64,000 nt of DNA, from NCBI RefSeq assembly GCF_006540085.1, contig NZ_BJOG01000001.1, positions 1,116,001 through 1,180,000 on the forward strand, read 5' to 3'. The notes below the pieces were generated by a model that searched no databases, had not been told where the DNA came from, and saw only the letters and a list, made by a program, of their open reading frames with translations. The DNA comes from Microbacterium oxydans. GTDB taxonomy: Bacteria; Actinomycetota; Actinomycetes; Actinomycetales; Microbacteriaceae. Positions 18,526 to 30,161 of this stretch are shown one piece after another (the first letter of the stretch is position 1; each line of letters opens with the position of its first letter). Made by a program: the position numbers and the translations under genes.

Positions 18526-18957
18526 TCAGGCGCCGTAGGAGGCGGGCAGGGCGCAGTAGTCCGCGAACCGCCGCTTCGGATGTGCCGGGTCGGAGACGTC
18601 GACGATCGAGCCGGCCACGGTGTGCGGCGGCTCGTCGCCCGCCAACTGCCACAGGGCGTAGTTCCACATTCCCCTGGTGCGCTCGCCGATCAGGGCGGCT
18701 GGGCCGGAGACGAGCAGGATGTCGTCGCTCTTCGGTCCCTCCCGGAACGCGGTGACCACGCTGCGGAGCTCGGTCTCGTCGCCCTCTGCGGAGTGTTCGC
18801 GCACGACCTGCTGTCCCGACGCCGTCAGAGCGGTGGCGAGTTCGTCGCCTGCCTGTCGTGAGCGCTCGGCGTCCGCCCCGGCCACCGCGAGCAGCCGCCG
18901 CCCACGCGGATAGAAGTGCAGGAACTCGGTGGCGATGTCCGCCCAGACGTCGGTCAT
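18526..18957 (-). CDS. Nucleoside-kinase-like protein with degenerate P-loop
   Basis: A 143-residue protein resembling a shortened actinobacterial uridine-kinase-like fold. It has a beta strand (RRLLAVAGAD) where a P-loop would be, then a helix (DELATALTASGQQVV), a Walker-B-like strand (DDILLVSGP), RGMWNYALW, and an end similar to the DNTDPxxP tail of such kinases (VDVSDPAHP). The P-loop lysine and Ser/Thr are missing (GADAERSRQ replaces GxxGxGKS), so ATP binding is doubtful. It may be a relic or a non-catalytic binding protein. Confidence 0.5.
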   Translation of the reverse strand: MTDVWADIATEFLHFYPRGRRLLAVAGADAERSRQAGDELATALTASGQQVVREHSAEGDETELRSVVTAFREGPKSDDILLVSGPAALIGERTRGMWNYALWQLAGDEPPHTVAGSIVDVSDPAHPKRRFADYCALPASYGA

Positions 18958-19001
18958 GCCTCCAGGCTACGCCCGCGTGCCCGCCCCGGCTCCGGACGCG
19001 G

Positions 19002-19037
19002 AAGAGTCCCGGGCCGCAGCTGCCGCCCGGGACTCTT
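19002..19037. terminator. Terminator hairpin downstream of aceB
   Basis: AAGAGTCCCGGGC (19002-19014) pairs perfectly with GCCCGGGACTCTT (19025-19037) around a 10-nt loop. It lies 12 bp beyond the aceB stop codon on the minus strand and before the start of the kinase-like gene. Confidence 0.8.
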
Positions 19038-19048
19038 TCGTCTCCTGC

Positions 19049-20710
<1,662 letters not shown>

Positions 20711-20740
20711 GATGAGTCCTTGTACGTCGGTGTCCTCATC

Positions 20741-20825
20741 CGCCGAGACCCACGGTGGTCGCCGAGACCCAACGCTGCAGACGATCGCGGCGGTGGGTCT
20801 CGACGGCGGGGATGGGTGTCGGCGA
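20741..20825. repeat. CGAGACCCA element copy 2
   Basis: The element has the same four-box layout as at 15403-15486: CGCCGAGACCCAC (20741-20753), CGCCGAGACCCA (20760-20771), then inverted GTGGGTCTCGACGG (20793-20806) and a degenerate GATGGGTGTCGGCGA (about 20811-20825). The loop keeps the CTGCAG core of copy 1, in the opposite orientation. It fills the aceA-aceB gap. Confidence 0.75.
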
Positions 20826-20844
20826 GACGGGAACGAAGTGGGGA

Positions 20845-22170
<1,326 letters not shown>

Positions 22171-22275
22171 GGTGTCTCCTCGGTGGATCCGGCTGCGGTG
22201 CCGGAGTGGCGTGGTTCCACTGTGAGTGAAGTTCCGCACCCCAGCTGACCGAATTCCAAGAGAAGATCGGTCGAA

Positions 22276-22296
22276 ATTCTGTTTCTGTGACAGAAT
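22276..22296. promoter_or_regulatory. Palindromic operator between aceA and its regulator
   Basis: ATTCTGT (22276-22282) and ACAGAAT (22290-22296) form a perfect 7-bp inverted repeat. Within it, TTCTGT-G-ACAGAA (22283-22295) is a tighter palindrome, giving three half-sites. It lies 7 bp before the regulator start codon and 105 bp from the aceA start. It does not match the AAACTTTGCAAA-type RamB box described in Corynebacterium. Confidence 0.5.
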
Positions 22297-22303
22297 CGCC
22301 CGC

Positions 22304-23755
22304 ATGAGCACCATCGACGCTGCAGAAGAGACCGACGCCCTCACGATCGGCCGCCGCATCCGCCAGCTCCGTACGGCGAAGGGGATGACCCTCGACGACC
22401 TCGCCTCCGCCGTCGACCGGGCGCCGAGTCAGATGTCGATGATCGAGACCGGCAAGCGCGAGCCGAAGCTCACGCAGCTGCAGGCGATCGCCCGGGCTCT
22501 CGGGGTCACGATCGACGCGCTGCTGGAAGGCGAGCCGCTCGATGAGCGCAGCGCGGTCGAGATCGCCCTGGAGCGGGCGATGAAGGGCCAGACGTTCCAG
22601 GCCCTGGGCATCGAGCCGTTCCGCATCGCGAAGAGCCTGCCCACGGATGCGCTGAAGGCGCTGCTCGCTCTGCACGGCGAGATCGACAGGCTCAAGGACG
22701 AGCGGGCCGCGACGCCCGAAGAAGCTCGCCGGGCGAACGTCGAGCTGCGGCACCTGATGCGGCGGCAGGACAACCACTTCGCCGACCTAGAGACGAAGGC
22801 CGCCGAGATCCTCGCCGCGGTCGGTCACCCCGGCGGCCCGCTGACGCAGCGCACCGCATCCGAGATCGCGGCCTACCTGGGCTTCACCCTGCACTACGCC
22901 CCCGACCTGCCGCAGACCACTCGCAGCGTCGCCGACCTCGCCAACGGCAGGCTCTACCTCTCCAGCAGCGTGCCCGCGAAGGGCGATGCCCGCACCGCGG
23001 TGCTGCAGGCGCTGTCGAGCCGCATCCTCGGGCACTCCGAGCCGCGCAGTTACGCCGAGTTCCTGCGTCAGCGCGTCGAGACGAACTACCTCACCGGCGC
23101 CCTGCTCGTCCCGGAGGCGCACGTCGTCCCCGCCTTGAAGGACGCCAAGCAGCGGAGGGCGATCTCGATAGAAGACCTGCGCGACGGATACTCGGTGTCG
23201 TACGAGACGGCGGCGCACCGCTTCACCAATCTCGCCACTCGACACCTCGACATCCCGGTGCACTTCCTCAAGGTGCACGAGTCGGGCACGATCACCAAGG
23301 CGTACGAGAACGACGACGTGAACTTCCCGACCGACCGTCTCGGGGCCATCGAGGGACAGATGTGCTGCCGCCGGTGGACCTCGCGCGTGGTGTTCGACGA
23401 GGACGACCGCTTCAACCCCTACTACCAGTACACCGATACCGGCAACGGGACGTACTGGTGCACCGCGCGGGTGGAGTCGTCGAGCGAAGGGCTGCACTCG
23501 GTGAGCGTGGGCGTGCGCTTCGACGACACGAAGTGGTTCGTGGGTCGCGACACCTCGCACCGCGGCGTGTCAAAGCACTCGGTCGAGGTGTGCTGTCGTC
23601 GGGCTCCCGCGGACCTGGAGGACCGCTGGCGCGAGAACTCCTGGCCCAACGTGAAGACTCCTCGCACACTGCTGGCGACTCTGCCCACAGGAGCCTTCCC
23701 CGGCGTCGACACCACCGACGTGTACGAGTTCCTGGAGGCCCACGCACCGCGGTGA
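22304..23755 (+). CDS. RamB-type XRE regulator of the glyoxylate shunt
   Basis: A 483-residue regulator with an XRE helix-turn-helix (about residues 14-72: [33 protein letters not shown]), a central ImmA/IrrE-like domain and a C-terminal domain with two Cys-Cys pairs (MCCRRW, VCCRRA). This is the layout of RamB of Corynebacterium and Mycobacterium, which controls acetate and glyoxylate genes. The divergent aceA supports the same role. The IrrE-type metal motif HExxH is not evident, so a sensory rather than protease role is likely. Confidence 0.86.
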   Translation: MSTIDAAEETDALTIGRRIRQLRTAKGMTLDDLASAVDRAPSQMSMIETGKREPKLTQLQAIARALGVTIDALLEGEPLDERSAVEIALERAMKGQTFQALGIEPFRIAKSLPTDALKALLALHGEIDRLKDERAATPEEARRANVELRHLMRRQDNHFADLETKAAEILAAVGHPGGPLTQRTASEIAAYLGFTLHYAPDLPQTTRSVADLANGRLYLSSSVPAKGDARTAVLQALSSRILGHSEPRSYAEFLRQRVETNYLTGALLVPEAHVVPALKDAKQRRAISIEDLRDGYSVSYETAAHRFTNLATRHLDIPVHFLKVHESGTITKAYENDDVNFPTDRLGAIEGQMCCRRWTSRVVFDEDDRFNPYYQYTDTGNGTYWCTARVESSSEGLHSVSVGVRFDDTKWFVGRDTSHRGVSKHSVEVCCRRAPADLEDRWRENSWPNVKTPRTLLATLPTGAFPGVDTTDVYEFLEAHAPR

Positions 23756-23779
23756 GACCCCGGTCGATACGCTCAGTCG

Positions 23780-24904
23780 ATGAGCAGCGACGTCTTCCCC
23801 GGTCCGTTCGGCCCGATGCCCGAGGTAGGGTCCGCCGCGATCATGTGGATGCCGTCGCCGGCGGATGCGCGGAGATCGGTGCGGTTCGTCGACGGCTTCG
23901 AGCTGTTCGCCGGGTTCGCCCGGAGTCAGGGCGCGGACCCGAATCTCCTGGCCGACGACCTCGCGGCGACGTGGGATTTCGTGGCCGCGCATCATGCGAT
24001 CCTCGACAGCGCCGACCTGGCCGCTGCGGCGGCGCGTTTCGTGGGCAACGTCATCGCCATGGTGCATCCGGCAGCGACATGGCGGATGGCGGCCGAGCCC
24101 GAGATAGGGACGAACACCCTCTCCATCCCGGTCGAGGCGCTCGTGCAGGGGATGGTGCGGCAGCCCGACCAGCGCGAAGCCTTCCTGCGGATGATCGAGT
24201 CGTGGGATCAGGACGACCTCGACGACCAGGAGGTGAGGGCGCTGTCCGCCGAGGCGCCCGAGCGCACCGCCGTGCTCCCTGCGAGCGCCTACGTCCGTCC
24301 CGCTCTCCCGCTCCTGCTCTTCCGCGACGACCGGGGCGAGGTCATCCGCTACGGACGCCGCTGGTCCGAGGGTGCCCCGCCGGAGGAGGCCTACTCCCGG
24401 GAATCGCACCCGGAGCGCTTCGAACCGTTACTTCTCGTGGTCGAAGCCCTCGTCGAACACCTTCGTGCCGGGTACGAAGTCGAGGTGCGGCGTGAGCGCG
24501 ATGAGGGAGGTGCCGAATGCATCGTGCTCGACCCCGCGGTCGGAGCGGCGATCAGCATCGCTCCGATGCCTCCCGTCGTCCGCGTCGAAGCCGGGGCACT
24601 CTTCCATGCGATCGTCCCGTTGTGCGTGTGCGACGCCTGCGACGAGACTGCCGAAAGCGCGGCGGACGAGATGGAGCGGATCGTGCTGTCCGTCGCCTCA
24701 GGCGGGTTCCGGGAGAAGTACCCCGTCGGGCGACGCGCCTGGCTGTACACGGAGGTGCGGTCCCCCGACGGGGAGCGTCGGGAGACCGCCGCGGGTCCGG
24801 CCCCGGAGCTGACCGCGGACGAGCGGGAGCGCGTGACGTCGCTGTTGAGCGGACTCGATGGCGGCTGGTGGCCGGCCTGGCCCCTCCGCTCGACCTCGGT
24901 CTGA
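23780..24904 (+). CDS. Conserved actinobacterial protein, DUF6226-like end
   Basis: A 374-residue soluble protein of unknown function. The C-terminal part (about residues 215-345) contains a conserved-looking block PLCVCDACDET followed by a DEMERIVLSVASGGFREK helix, which I associate with the DUF6226 family of Microbacteriaceae. The N-terminal half (helices around FAGFARSQGADPNLLADDLAATWDF) is unfamiliar. The CVCDAC cysteines could bind a metal. It follows the RamB-type gene by 24 bp on the same strand and may be co-transcribed with it. Confidence 0.65.
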   Translation: MSSDVFPGPFGPMPEVGSAAIMWMPSPADARRSVRFVDGFELFAGFARSQGADPNLLADDLAATWDFVAAHHAILDSADLAAAAARFVGNVIAMVHPAATWRMAAEPEIGTNTLSIPVEALVQGMVRQPDQREAFLRMIESWDQDDLDDQEVRALSAEAPERTAVLPASAYVRPALPLLLFRDDRGEVIRYGRRWSEGAPPEEAYSRESHPERFEPLLLVVEALVEHLRAGYEVEVRRERDEGGAECIVLDPAVGAAISIAPMPPVVRVEAGALFHAIVPLCVCDACDETAESAADEMERIVLSVASGGFREKYPVGRRAWLYTEVRSPDGERRETAAGPAPELTADERERVTSLLSGLDGGWWPAWPLRSTSV

Positions 24905-24958
24905 CCTCCGGTCTCCGCTGTCCTCATGGGCGGAGGCATGGTGCGCCCGTCATGCCGT

Positions 24959-25000
24959 TCGTCAAAACTTAGTTTGATCTTGCTTAGTCAAGATTGACTA
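24959..25000. promoter_or_regulatory. Operator pair in the rca transporter promoter
   Basis: TAGTCAAGATTGACTA (24985-25000) is a perfect 7+2+7 palindrome. A degenerate copy, TCGTCAAAACTTAGTT (24959-24974), lies exactly 26 bp upstream. The same pair with the same spacing occurs before the flavin reductase gene at 30813-30854. TTGATC (24974-24979) and TATGTT (24999-25004) are possible promoter hexamers overlapping the sites. Confidence 0.8.
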
Positions 25001-25049
25001 TGTTACTTTCATCGAGCCATCAACGACGAACGGCCGAGAAGGGACCCTC

Positions 25050-26153
25050 ATGGCTACTTCCCCTGCGGAAACCCGATTCCGCATCACTGCCACCCTGACG
25101 TGCGTTCTCGCCGCCACGCTGACGCTCGGAGCATGCTCCGCGCAGACGCCAGGCGGCGATACCGCCCCCACGAGTGCGAACGACAGCGACGCCTGCAAGC
25201 GGAATCAGGATGCCGGCACCATCACCTACATCTCCGGTTACGGCTACTCCGCCAGCGCCGGTCAGCTCGATGTGTTCCTCGCCGAGGAGCTGGGCTACTT
25301 CGACGATCTGTGCCTCGATGTCGAGATCAACGCCTCAGGGGCGAACGGGCAGCAGCTCGTGGCTTCGGGGCAGGCGCAGTTCACCGCGCTCGGCTCCGCG
25401 TCCGATGTGATGCTGGCGGCCGCCAACAGCAGGAACCTCACGGCGGTCGCCACCTACGGCACCACCCCGCCGTTCTCCATCTTCGGCAACGAGAAGCTCG
25501 AGAGCCTCAAGGACCTCGAGGGCGGATCGCTCGGGTACTTCATCAACCTGACACCGATCGCCTCGGCCATGCTCGACGAAGCCGGGGTCGACGTCTCGAA
25601 GGTCGAGATGGTGAAGATGACCAACTACGACCCGACCGTCGTGGTGCGCGAGCAGGTCGACGCGATCGTCGGCTACGCCTCGAACCAGCCCCAGTCGCTC
25701 AAGGCACAGGGCCTGCCGTTCAGCGAGTTCCTCCCCTCCGACCTCGGCGTCGAGGGCACGTACAACGTGATGGAGGTCAACTCCCGGTTCCTCGATGAGC
25801 ACCGCGAGGTCGCCGCCGACTTCATGCGCGCGAGCCTCAAGGCGCTCCAGTACTGCCTCGACGAATCCGATGCGTGCATCGACAAGCTGGCGAAGCTGGC
25901 CGAGGACAACGGGCAGGGAGCCGCGTTCCCGCGCGAGCAGCTCGCCCGCACGTGGGAGGTGGAGTCCGCCTGGGTGCGCGAGAGTGCCGGCGGCAACCCC
26001 GGCGTGCAGAACGAGTCCATGTGGGAGCCCGAGTACGCCCTCGTGAAGAAGTACGGCGACGTCAAGGAGCTGCCCGCGATCGCCGACATGATGGACGCCG
26101 ACCTGGTCGCCGACCTCTACGACGGTGACACCCTGATCTGGCAGGAGAAGTGA
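25050..26153 (+). CDS. ABC importer binding lipoprotein, probably riboflavin
   Basis: A 367-residue NMT1/SsuA-type solute-binding protein. The lipoprotein signal ends LGAC with Cys29 lipidated. The mature part begins with the family strand TITYISGYGYSASAGQLDVFLAEELGYF and includes GANGQQLVASGQAQF and LEGGSLGYF. Relatives bind thiamine precursors, sulfonates or, in the RibY branch, riboflavin. Location in the rca region and the shared operator favour riboflavin or a flavin. It is the first gene of the plus-strand rca operon and overlaps the ATPase start by one base. Confidence 0.8.
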   Translation: MATSPAETRFRITATLTCVLAATLTLGACSAQTPGGDTAPTSANDSDACKRNQDAGTITYISGYGYSASAGQLDVFLAEELGYFDDLCLDVEINASGANGQQLVASGQAQFTALGSASDVMLAAANSRNLTAVATYGTTPPFSIFGNEKLESLKDLEGGSLGYFINLTPIASAMLDEAGVDVSKVEMVKMTNYDPTVVVREQVDAIVGYASNQPQSLKAQGLPFSEFLPSDLGVEGTYNVMEVNSRFLDEHREVAADFMRASLKALQYCLDESDACIDKLAKLAEDNGQGAAFPREQLARTWEVESAWVRESAGGNPGVQNESMWEPEYALVKKYGDVKELPAIADMMDADLVADLYDGDTLIWQEK

Positions 26154-26950
26154 TGACGGTCGCACACGGCGCCGGCGTCGAGGTCAGGAACGTCTCGAAG
26201 TCCTTCGGCGTCGACGGCGCGAAGGTCACCGTGCTCGATGACGTGAGTCTCACGATCGGGATGGGCGAGTTCGTCTCGGTGATCGGGCCCAGCGGTTGCG
26301 GGAAGTCCACGCTGCTCAAGGTGGTCGCCGGACTCCTCGACGCCGACTCCGGCACCGTCACGATCGACGGCGAGAGCGTCAGGGCGGCCTCGCGTGACAA
26401 GAAGATCGGACTCGTGCCGCAGTCTCCGGCGCTGCTGCCGTGGAAGACGGTGCGCGAGAACGTCGAGCTCCCCGTGCGGATCAACCGCGGGGCCAACGGC
26501 GACCGTGCGCTCCGCGACCCGGCCGAGCTGCTGTCGACCTTCGGCCTCGGCCATGCGCTGAAGAAGTACCCGGGGCAGCTCTCCGGGGGTATGCAGCAGC
26601 GCGCCGCGATCGCCAGGGCGTTCGTGTTCGACCCGGCGATCATGCTGATGGACGAGCCGTTCTCCGCCCTCGACGAGATGAACCGGGACCTGCAGCGGAT
26701 CGCTCTGCTGGACTTCTGGCAGTCGAACCGCAAGGCCGTGATGTTCGTCACGCACTCCGTGCCGGAGGCGATCATGCTCTCCGACCGCATCGTGGTCATG
26801 GCCGCGCACCCGGGACGCATCGCCCAGGTGATCGACGTGAACCTGCCGCGACCGCGTACCGAGGAGGCCTACGCGACGGACGAGTTCCGCGAACTGGAAG
26901 CAGTCGTGCGCGGTGCGCTGCGCGCGCAGACGGAGAAGGCCCATGTCTGA
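26153..26950 (+). CDS. ABC importer ATPase of the rca region
   Basis: A 265-residue SsuB/TauB-type ATPase that powers the importer. It has Walker A GPSGCGKST near residue 45, the Q-loop VPQSPALLPW, signature LSGGMQQR, Walker B IMLMDEPFSALDE and the switch His in VTHSVPEA. The ATG at 26153 shares its A with the preceding stop; a GTG one codon upstream is possible. It overlaps the permease gene by 8 bases. Confidence 0.92.
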   Translation: MTVAHGAGVEVRNVSKSFGVDGAKVTVLDDVSLTIGMGEFVSVIGPSGCGKSTLLKVVAGLLDADSGTVTIDGESVRAASRDKKIGLVPQSPALLPWKTVRENVELPVRINRGANGDRALRDPAELLSTFGLGHALKKYPGQLSGGMQQRAAIARAFVFDPAIMLMDEPFSALDEMNRDLQRIALLDFWQSNRKAVMFVTHSVPEAIMLSDRIVVMAAHPGRIAQVIDVNLPRPRTEEAYATDEFRELEAVVRGALRAQTEKAHV

Positions 26951-27791
26951 GCTGACGATGAGAGACACCACCGCGACGATCGCAACCGCCCGTCTGAAGG
27001 CCCAGCCCCGCCGCGGCGCTCCCTCCTGGCTGCGGTGGGGATCGTGGGGCCCCACTCTGATCACCTTCGTGATCGCCGCGCTGCTGTGGCAGCTGGTGGC
27101 CTGGACCAATCCGTATGTTCTCCCGACGCTGGAGGCGATCGGTACCAGCCTCGTCGACGACGCCGGCATGTACTGGTCGAACTTCCTCGTCACGCTGCTC
27201 GAGGTCGTGGTCGGTGCCTCCGCCGGCATCCTCGCCGGGTTCCTCCTGGCTGTGGTGATGGCGGAGTTCCAGATCATCGAGCGGGCGGTCATGCCGCTCG
27301 TGATCATCGTGATGGTGACCCCCATCGTCGCGATCGCCCCGGCGCTGGTCGTGGCGTTCGGCTTCGGCATGGTGCCGAAGTTCATCGTGACCGGCCTCGT
27401 GGTGTTCTTCCCGATGCTCGTGAACTCCCTCGCAGGGCTCCGCGACGTCGACCAGAAGGCCATGGACGTGTTCAAGACGCTGCATGCCTCGCGGTGGGAG
27501 ATCTTCCGCGAACTGCGCTTCCCCGGCAGCATGCCGTACGTGTTCGCCGGCCTCCGCATCGCCCTGCCGCTCGCCGTGGTCGGCGCCGCGGTCGCCGAGT
27601 TCGTCGCGGCGGGGCAGCAGGCCGGCCTCGGCTCGCTCGTCACCACCTCGGCCGCCCAGGCGAACCTCCCCGTCACCTGGGCCAGCATCGCCCTGCTGTG
27701 CCTGCTCGGCGTGCTCCTCATCATCGTCCTCGCCCTGGTGCGCAAGCGCGTGCTCTGGTGGAGCGACGGCGAGGTCACGGCCAAGGGCTGA
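26943..27791 (+). CDS. ABC importer permease of the rca region
   Basis: A 282-residue SsuC/TauC-type permease with six predicted helices. The coupling (EAA) loop that contacts the ATPase is LHASRWEIFRELRFPGSMPYVFAGLRIALPLAV at about residues 179-211. The ATG at 26943 lies inside the end of the ATPase gene, so the importer subunits are coupled. Together with the binding protein and ATPase it forms a complete importer; a RibXY-like riboflavin role is inferred from the neighbours. Confidence 0.88.
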   Translation: MSELTMRDTTATIATARLKAQPRRGAPSWLRWGSWGPTLITFVIAALLWQLVAWTNPYVLPTLEAIGTSLVDDAGMYWSNFLVTLLEVVVGASAGILAGFLLAVVMAEFQIIERAVMPLVIIVMVTPIVAIAPALVVAFGFGMVPKFIVTGLVVFFPMLVNSLAGLRDVDQKAMDVFKTLHASRWEIFRELRFPGSMPYVFAGLRIALPLAVVGAAVAEFVAAGQQAGLGSLVTTSAAQANLPVTWASIALLCLLGVLLIIVLALVRKRVLWWSDGEVTAKG

Positions 27792-27805
27792 CGCGGCACC
27801 CGCCT

Positions 27806-27835
27806 CCCGGGACGGGATCCCCCACCCGTCCCGGG
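27806..27835 (+). terminator. Hairpin between importer genes and rcaE
   Basis: CCCGGGACGGG (27806-27816) pairs perfectly with CCCGTCCCGGG (27825-27835) with an 8-nt loop. It has no T tract. It may be a partial terminator or mRNA-processing site that sets different levels for importer and enzyme. Confidence 0.55.
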
Positions 27836-27902
27836 GTTCCTCCGGCGTGCCCGGAGAACAGCCCAGATCCACCCGAACCACCCACAAGGAAGGCACCCGC
27901 AC

Positions 27903-29282
27903 ATGACCGATCAGAACACCGTCAAACCGCTGCGTCTCGGCCTCTTCGAGAACGCGCAGGCGAACGACTCCGGTACCGCGACCTGGCGGCACCCCGACAA
28001 CGGGCGCTACCTGTTCGACAAGCTCGAGTACTGGCGCGACACTGCGCGCATGGTCGAGGACGCCGGGTTCGACTTCCTTTTCCTCGCGGATGCCTGGGGC
28101 TGGGCCGACGTCGCGGGTGAACGCCCCGACATCTGCTCCGTCGAAGGCCTCGATCTGCCCCGGCTCGACCCGGCGATCATCCTTGCCGCACTCATCCCCG
28201 AGACCACGCGACTGGGGCTCGTCGCCACCGGATCCACGCTGCTCGAGCCGCCCTATTCCTTCGCCCGCCGCATGGCGACGCTCGACATCCTCTCGGGCGG
28301 ACGCATCGGCTGGAACGTGGTCACCACGGGCACGGCCGACACCGCGGTGCAGGGCTTCGGTGTGCCGATGGTCGGCCACGACGAGCGCTACCTCATGGCC
28401 GACGACTTCATGCAGGTCGTCTACAAGCTGTGGGAGCAGGCCTGGGAGGAAGGCGCCCTGGAGCGCGACAAGGCCGGTCGCTTCGCCGACCCGTCCAAGG
28501 TGCACCGCATCGCGCACGACGGTCCCTATTTCCGCTCGCACGGCTACGGCAACACCTCGCGCTCGCCGCAGGGGACGCCGGTGCTGTTCCAGGCCGGGGC
28601 ATCGCCCGCCGGTCGCGAGTTCGGCGGCAAGCACGGCGAGGCGATCTTCGTCGGCAGCGGTTCGGTCGAACAGCTCAGTGCGCACTCGAGTGCGATCCGC
28701 GAGGAGGCCGTCAAGAACGGTCGCGGGGCCGACGAGGTCAAGATCATGTCGGCGTTCGCCGCGGTCGTCGGCAGCACCGAGGAGGAGGCCCGGCGCAAGT
28801 ACGCCGAGGTCGCCGACGCGCAGAACCCCGATGTCACGGTCGCCTCCTATGCATGGTTCACCGGCCTCGACCTCTCGGCGTACGCGCCGAACACGCCGAT
28901 GTCGGAGCTCAGCACCGAACTCTCGCAGACGCAGGTCGCCCGCTTCGCGGACAAGACCGTCGGCGATGTGCTGGGGGATTGGCACGCGCACGGCGTCGGA
29001 GCCCGCCCCATCGTCGGCACCCCGGAGCAGGTCGCTGACCGGATGATCGAGCTCGCCGACGGCGCCGACCTCGACGGGTTCCTGTTCGCCCCCGTCATCC
29101 CGCCGGCCTCGACCGTCGACTTCATCGAGCACGTGCTGCCGATCCTCAAGGAGCGCGGCGCGATCGCGGAGCCCTCGTCCGAGCCGCAGTCGCTGCGCGA
29201 GCGCCTGATCGGCACGCCCACGCCCGCGCTCGCAGAGTCGCACACGGGCTCGCAGTACCGGCGGACGATGTCGCGTGTCTGA
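27903..29282 (+). CDS. rcaE: Riboflavin hydrolase/lyase, flavin-dependent
   Basis: A 459-residue TIM-barrel enzyme of the NtaA/SnaA/DszA branch of the bacterial luciferase-like family, using reduced FMN from a separate reductase. Family features are the N-terminal ARMVEDAGFDFLFLADAWGW, the ILSGGRIGWNVVTT block (about 134-147) and LFQAGASPAGREF. Beside a ribokinase, flavin reductase and riboflavin kinase it matches RcaE of Microbacterium maritypicum, reported to split riboflavin into lumichrome and ribose. Desulfurisation or nitrilotriacetate oxidation are the family alternatives, but neither explains a ribokinase and a riboflavin kinase. AAGGAAGGCACCCGCAC precedes the ATG. Confidence 0.85.
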   Translation: MTDQNTVKPLRLGLFENAQANDSGTATWRHPDNGRYLFDKLEYWRDTARMVEDAGFDFLFLADAWGWADVAGERPDICSVEGLDLPRLDPAIILAALIPETTRLGLVATGSTLLEPPYSFARRMATLDILSGGRIGWNVVTTGTADTAVQGFGVPMVGHDERYLMADDFMQVVYKLWEQAWEEGALERDKAGRFADPSKVHRIAHDGPYFRSHGYGNTSRSPQGTPVLFQAGASPAGREFGGKHGEAIFVGSGSVEQLSAHSSAIREEAVKNGRGADEVKIMSAFAAVVGSTEEEARRKYAEVADAQNPDVTVASYAWFTGLDLSAYAPNTPMSELSTELSQTQVARFADKTVGDVLGDWHAHGVGARPIVGTPEQVADRMIELADGADLDGFLFAPVIPPASTVDFIEHVLPILKERGAIAEPSSEPQSLRERLIGTPTPALAESHTGSQYRRTMSRV

Positions 29283-30159
29283 CACCCTCGCCGGCGTCGC
29301 CGTGGTGGGGAGCGCGAACCTCGATCTCGTGGTCGAGGTCTCGCGCCCCCCGCTCGTCGGTGAGACCCTGCTCGGCCGGGCCGGTGGCCGCTTCTGCGGA
29401 GGTAAGGGGCTGAATCAGGCCGTCGCCTCCGCCCGCAGCGGGGCGTCCACGCGGTTCTGCGGGGTCGTCGGAACGGACGAGGCCGGCGACGTGCTGCAGC
29501 GGACGCTGGCGGATGCCGGAGTAGAGGCGGCCCTGCGCCGAAGCGCCGTCGCCCCGACCGGTGTCGCCCATGTGCTGGCCTTCGACGACGGGGACAACAG
29601 CATCATCGTGGCGGCCGGCGCGAACGGTGAGCTCGGCGCCGATGACGCGGTCGCCGGGGTCGAGGGCGCCGCGGTCGTCCTCGCTCAGCTGGAGGTTCCT
29701 CTCGCGAGCGTGGCGGCGGCGCTGCGGGCCGGCCGCGCAGCGGGAGCGCTGACGATCCTGAACGCCGCGCCCGCACACGCGGCGACGATCGGGATGCTCG
29801 CCGACGTCGATGTGCTGGTCGTGAACGAGACCGAGTGCGCCGAGCTCGGCGGCATCGACCGGCTGTACGCCGCCGGTGCCGGGCTCGTGGTCCTCACCCG
29901 AGGTGCCGGGGGAGTGACGCTGCACCGGGCCGGAGACGACCCGCTGCACGTCGACGCCTTCCGGATCGATCCGGTGGACACGACCGGCGCCGGTGACGCG
30001 TTCTGCGGGGCACTGGCAGCTGCGCTCGCTCAGGGGGCTGCCATCGAAGCGGCGCTGATCCGCGCCTGCGCTGCCGGCGCCGTCGTCGCCCAGCACCGCG
30101 GCGCGACGACGACTGCTCTCTCGCCCACCTCGATCGCGGCGCTCGCGGCGTCGCGCTGA
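29275..30159 (+). CDS. rcaD: Ribokinase, PfkB family
   Basis: Phosphorylates D-ribose at O5. The 294-residue protein has the first PfkB signature around GRFCGGKGLNQAVASAR (about residues 39-55) and the second, containing the catalytic Asp, in DTTGAGDAFCGALAAAL (about 235-251). VVGSANLDLVVEV near the start is typical of RbsK. It starts with GTG and overlaps rcaE by 8 bases, so the ribose released by RcaE would be captured at once for the pentose phosphate pathway. Confidence 0.88.
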   Translation: MSDTLAGVAVVGSANLDLVVEVSRPPLVGETLLGRAGGRFCGGKGLNQAVASARSGASTRFCGVVGTDEAGDVLQRTLADAGVEAALRRSAVAPTGVAHVLAFDDGDNSIIVAAGANGELGADDAVAGVEGAAVVLAQLEVPLASVAAALRAGRAAGALTILNAAPAHAATIGMLADVDVLVVNETECAELGGIDRLYAAGAGLVVLTRGAGGVTLHRAGDDPLHVDAFRIDPVDTTGAGDAFCGALAAALAQGAAIEAALIRACAAGAVVAQHRGATTTALSPTSIAALAASR

Positions 30160-30161
30160 GG

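Noticed and set aside
26796..29285. An 829-codon minus-strand open frame opposite the importer permease and rcaE
   Set aside because: It is antisense noise. The plus-strand genes carry full family motifs and proper ribosome-binding sites.
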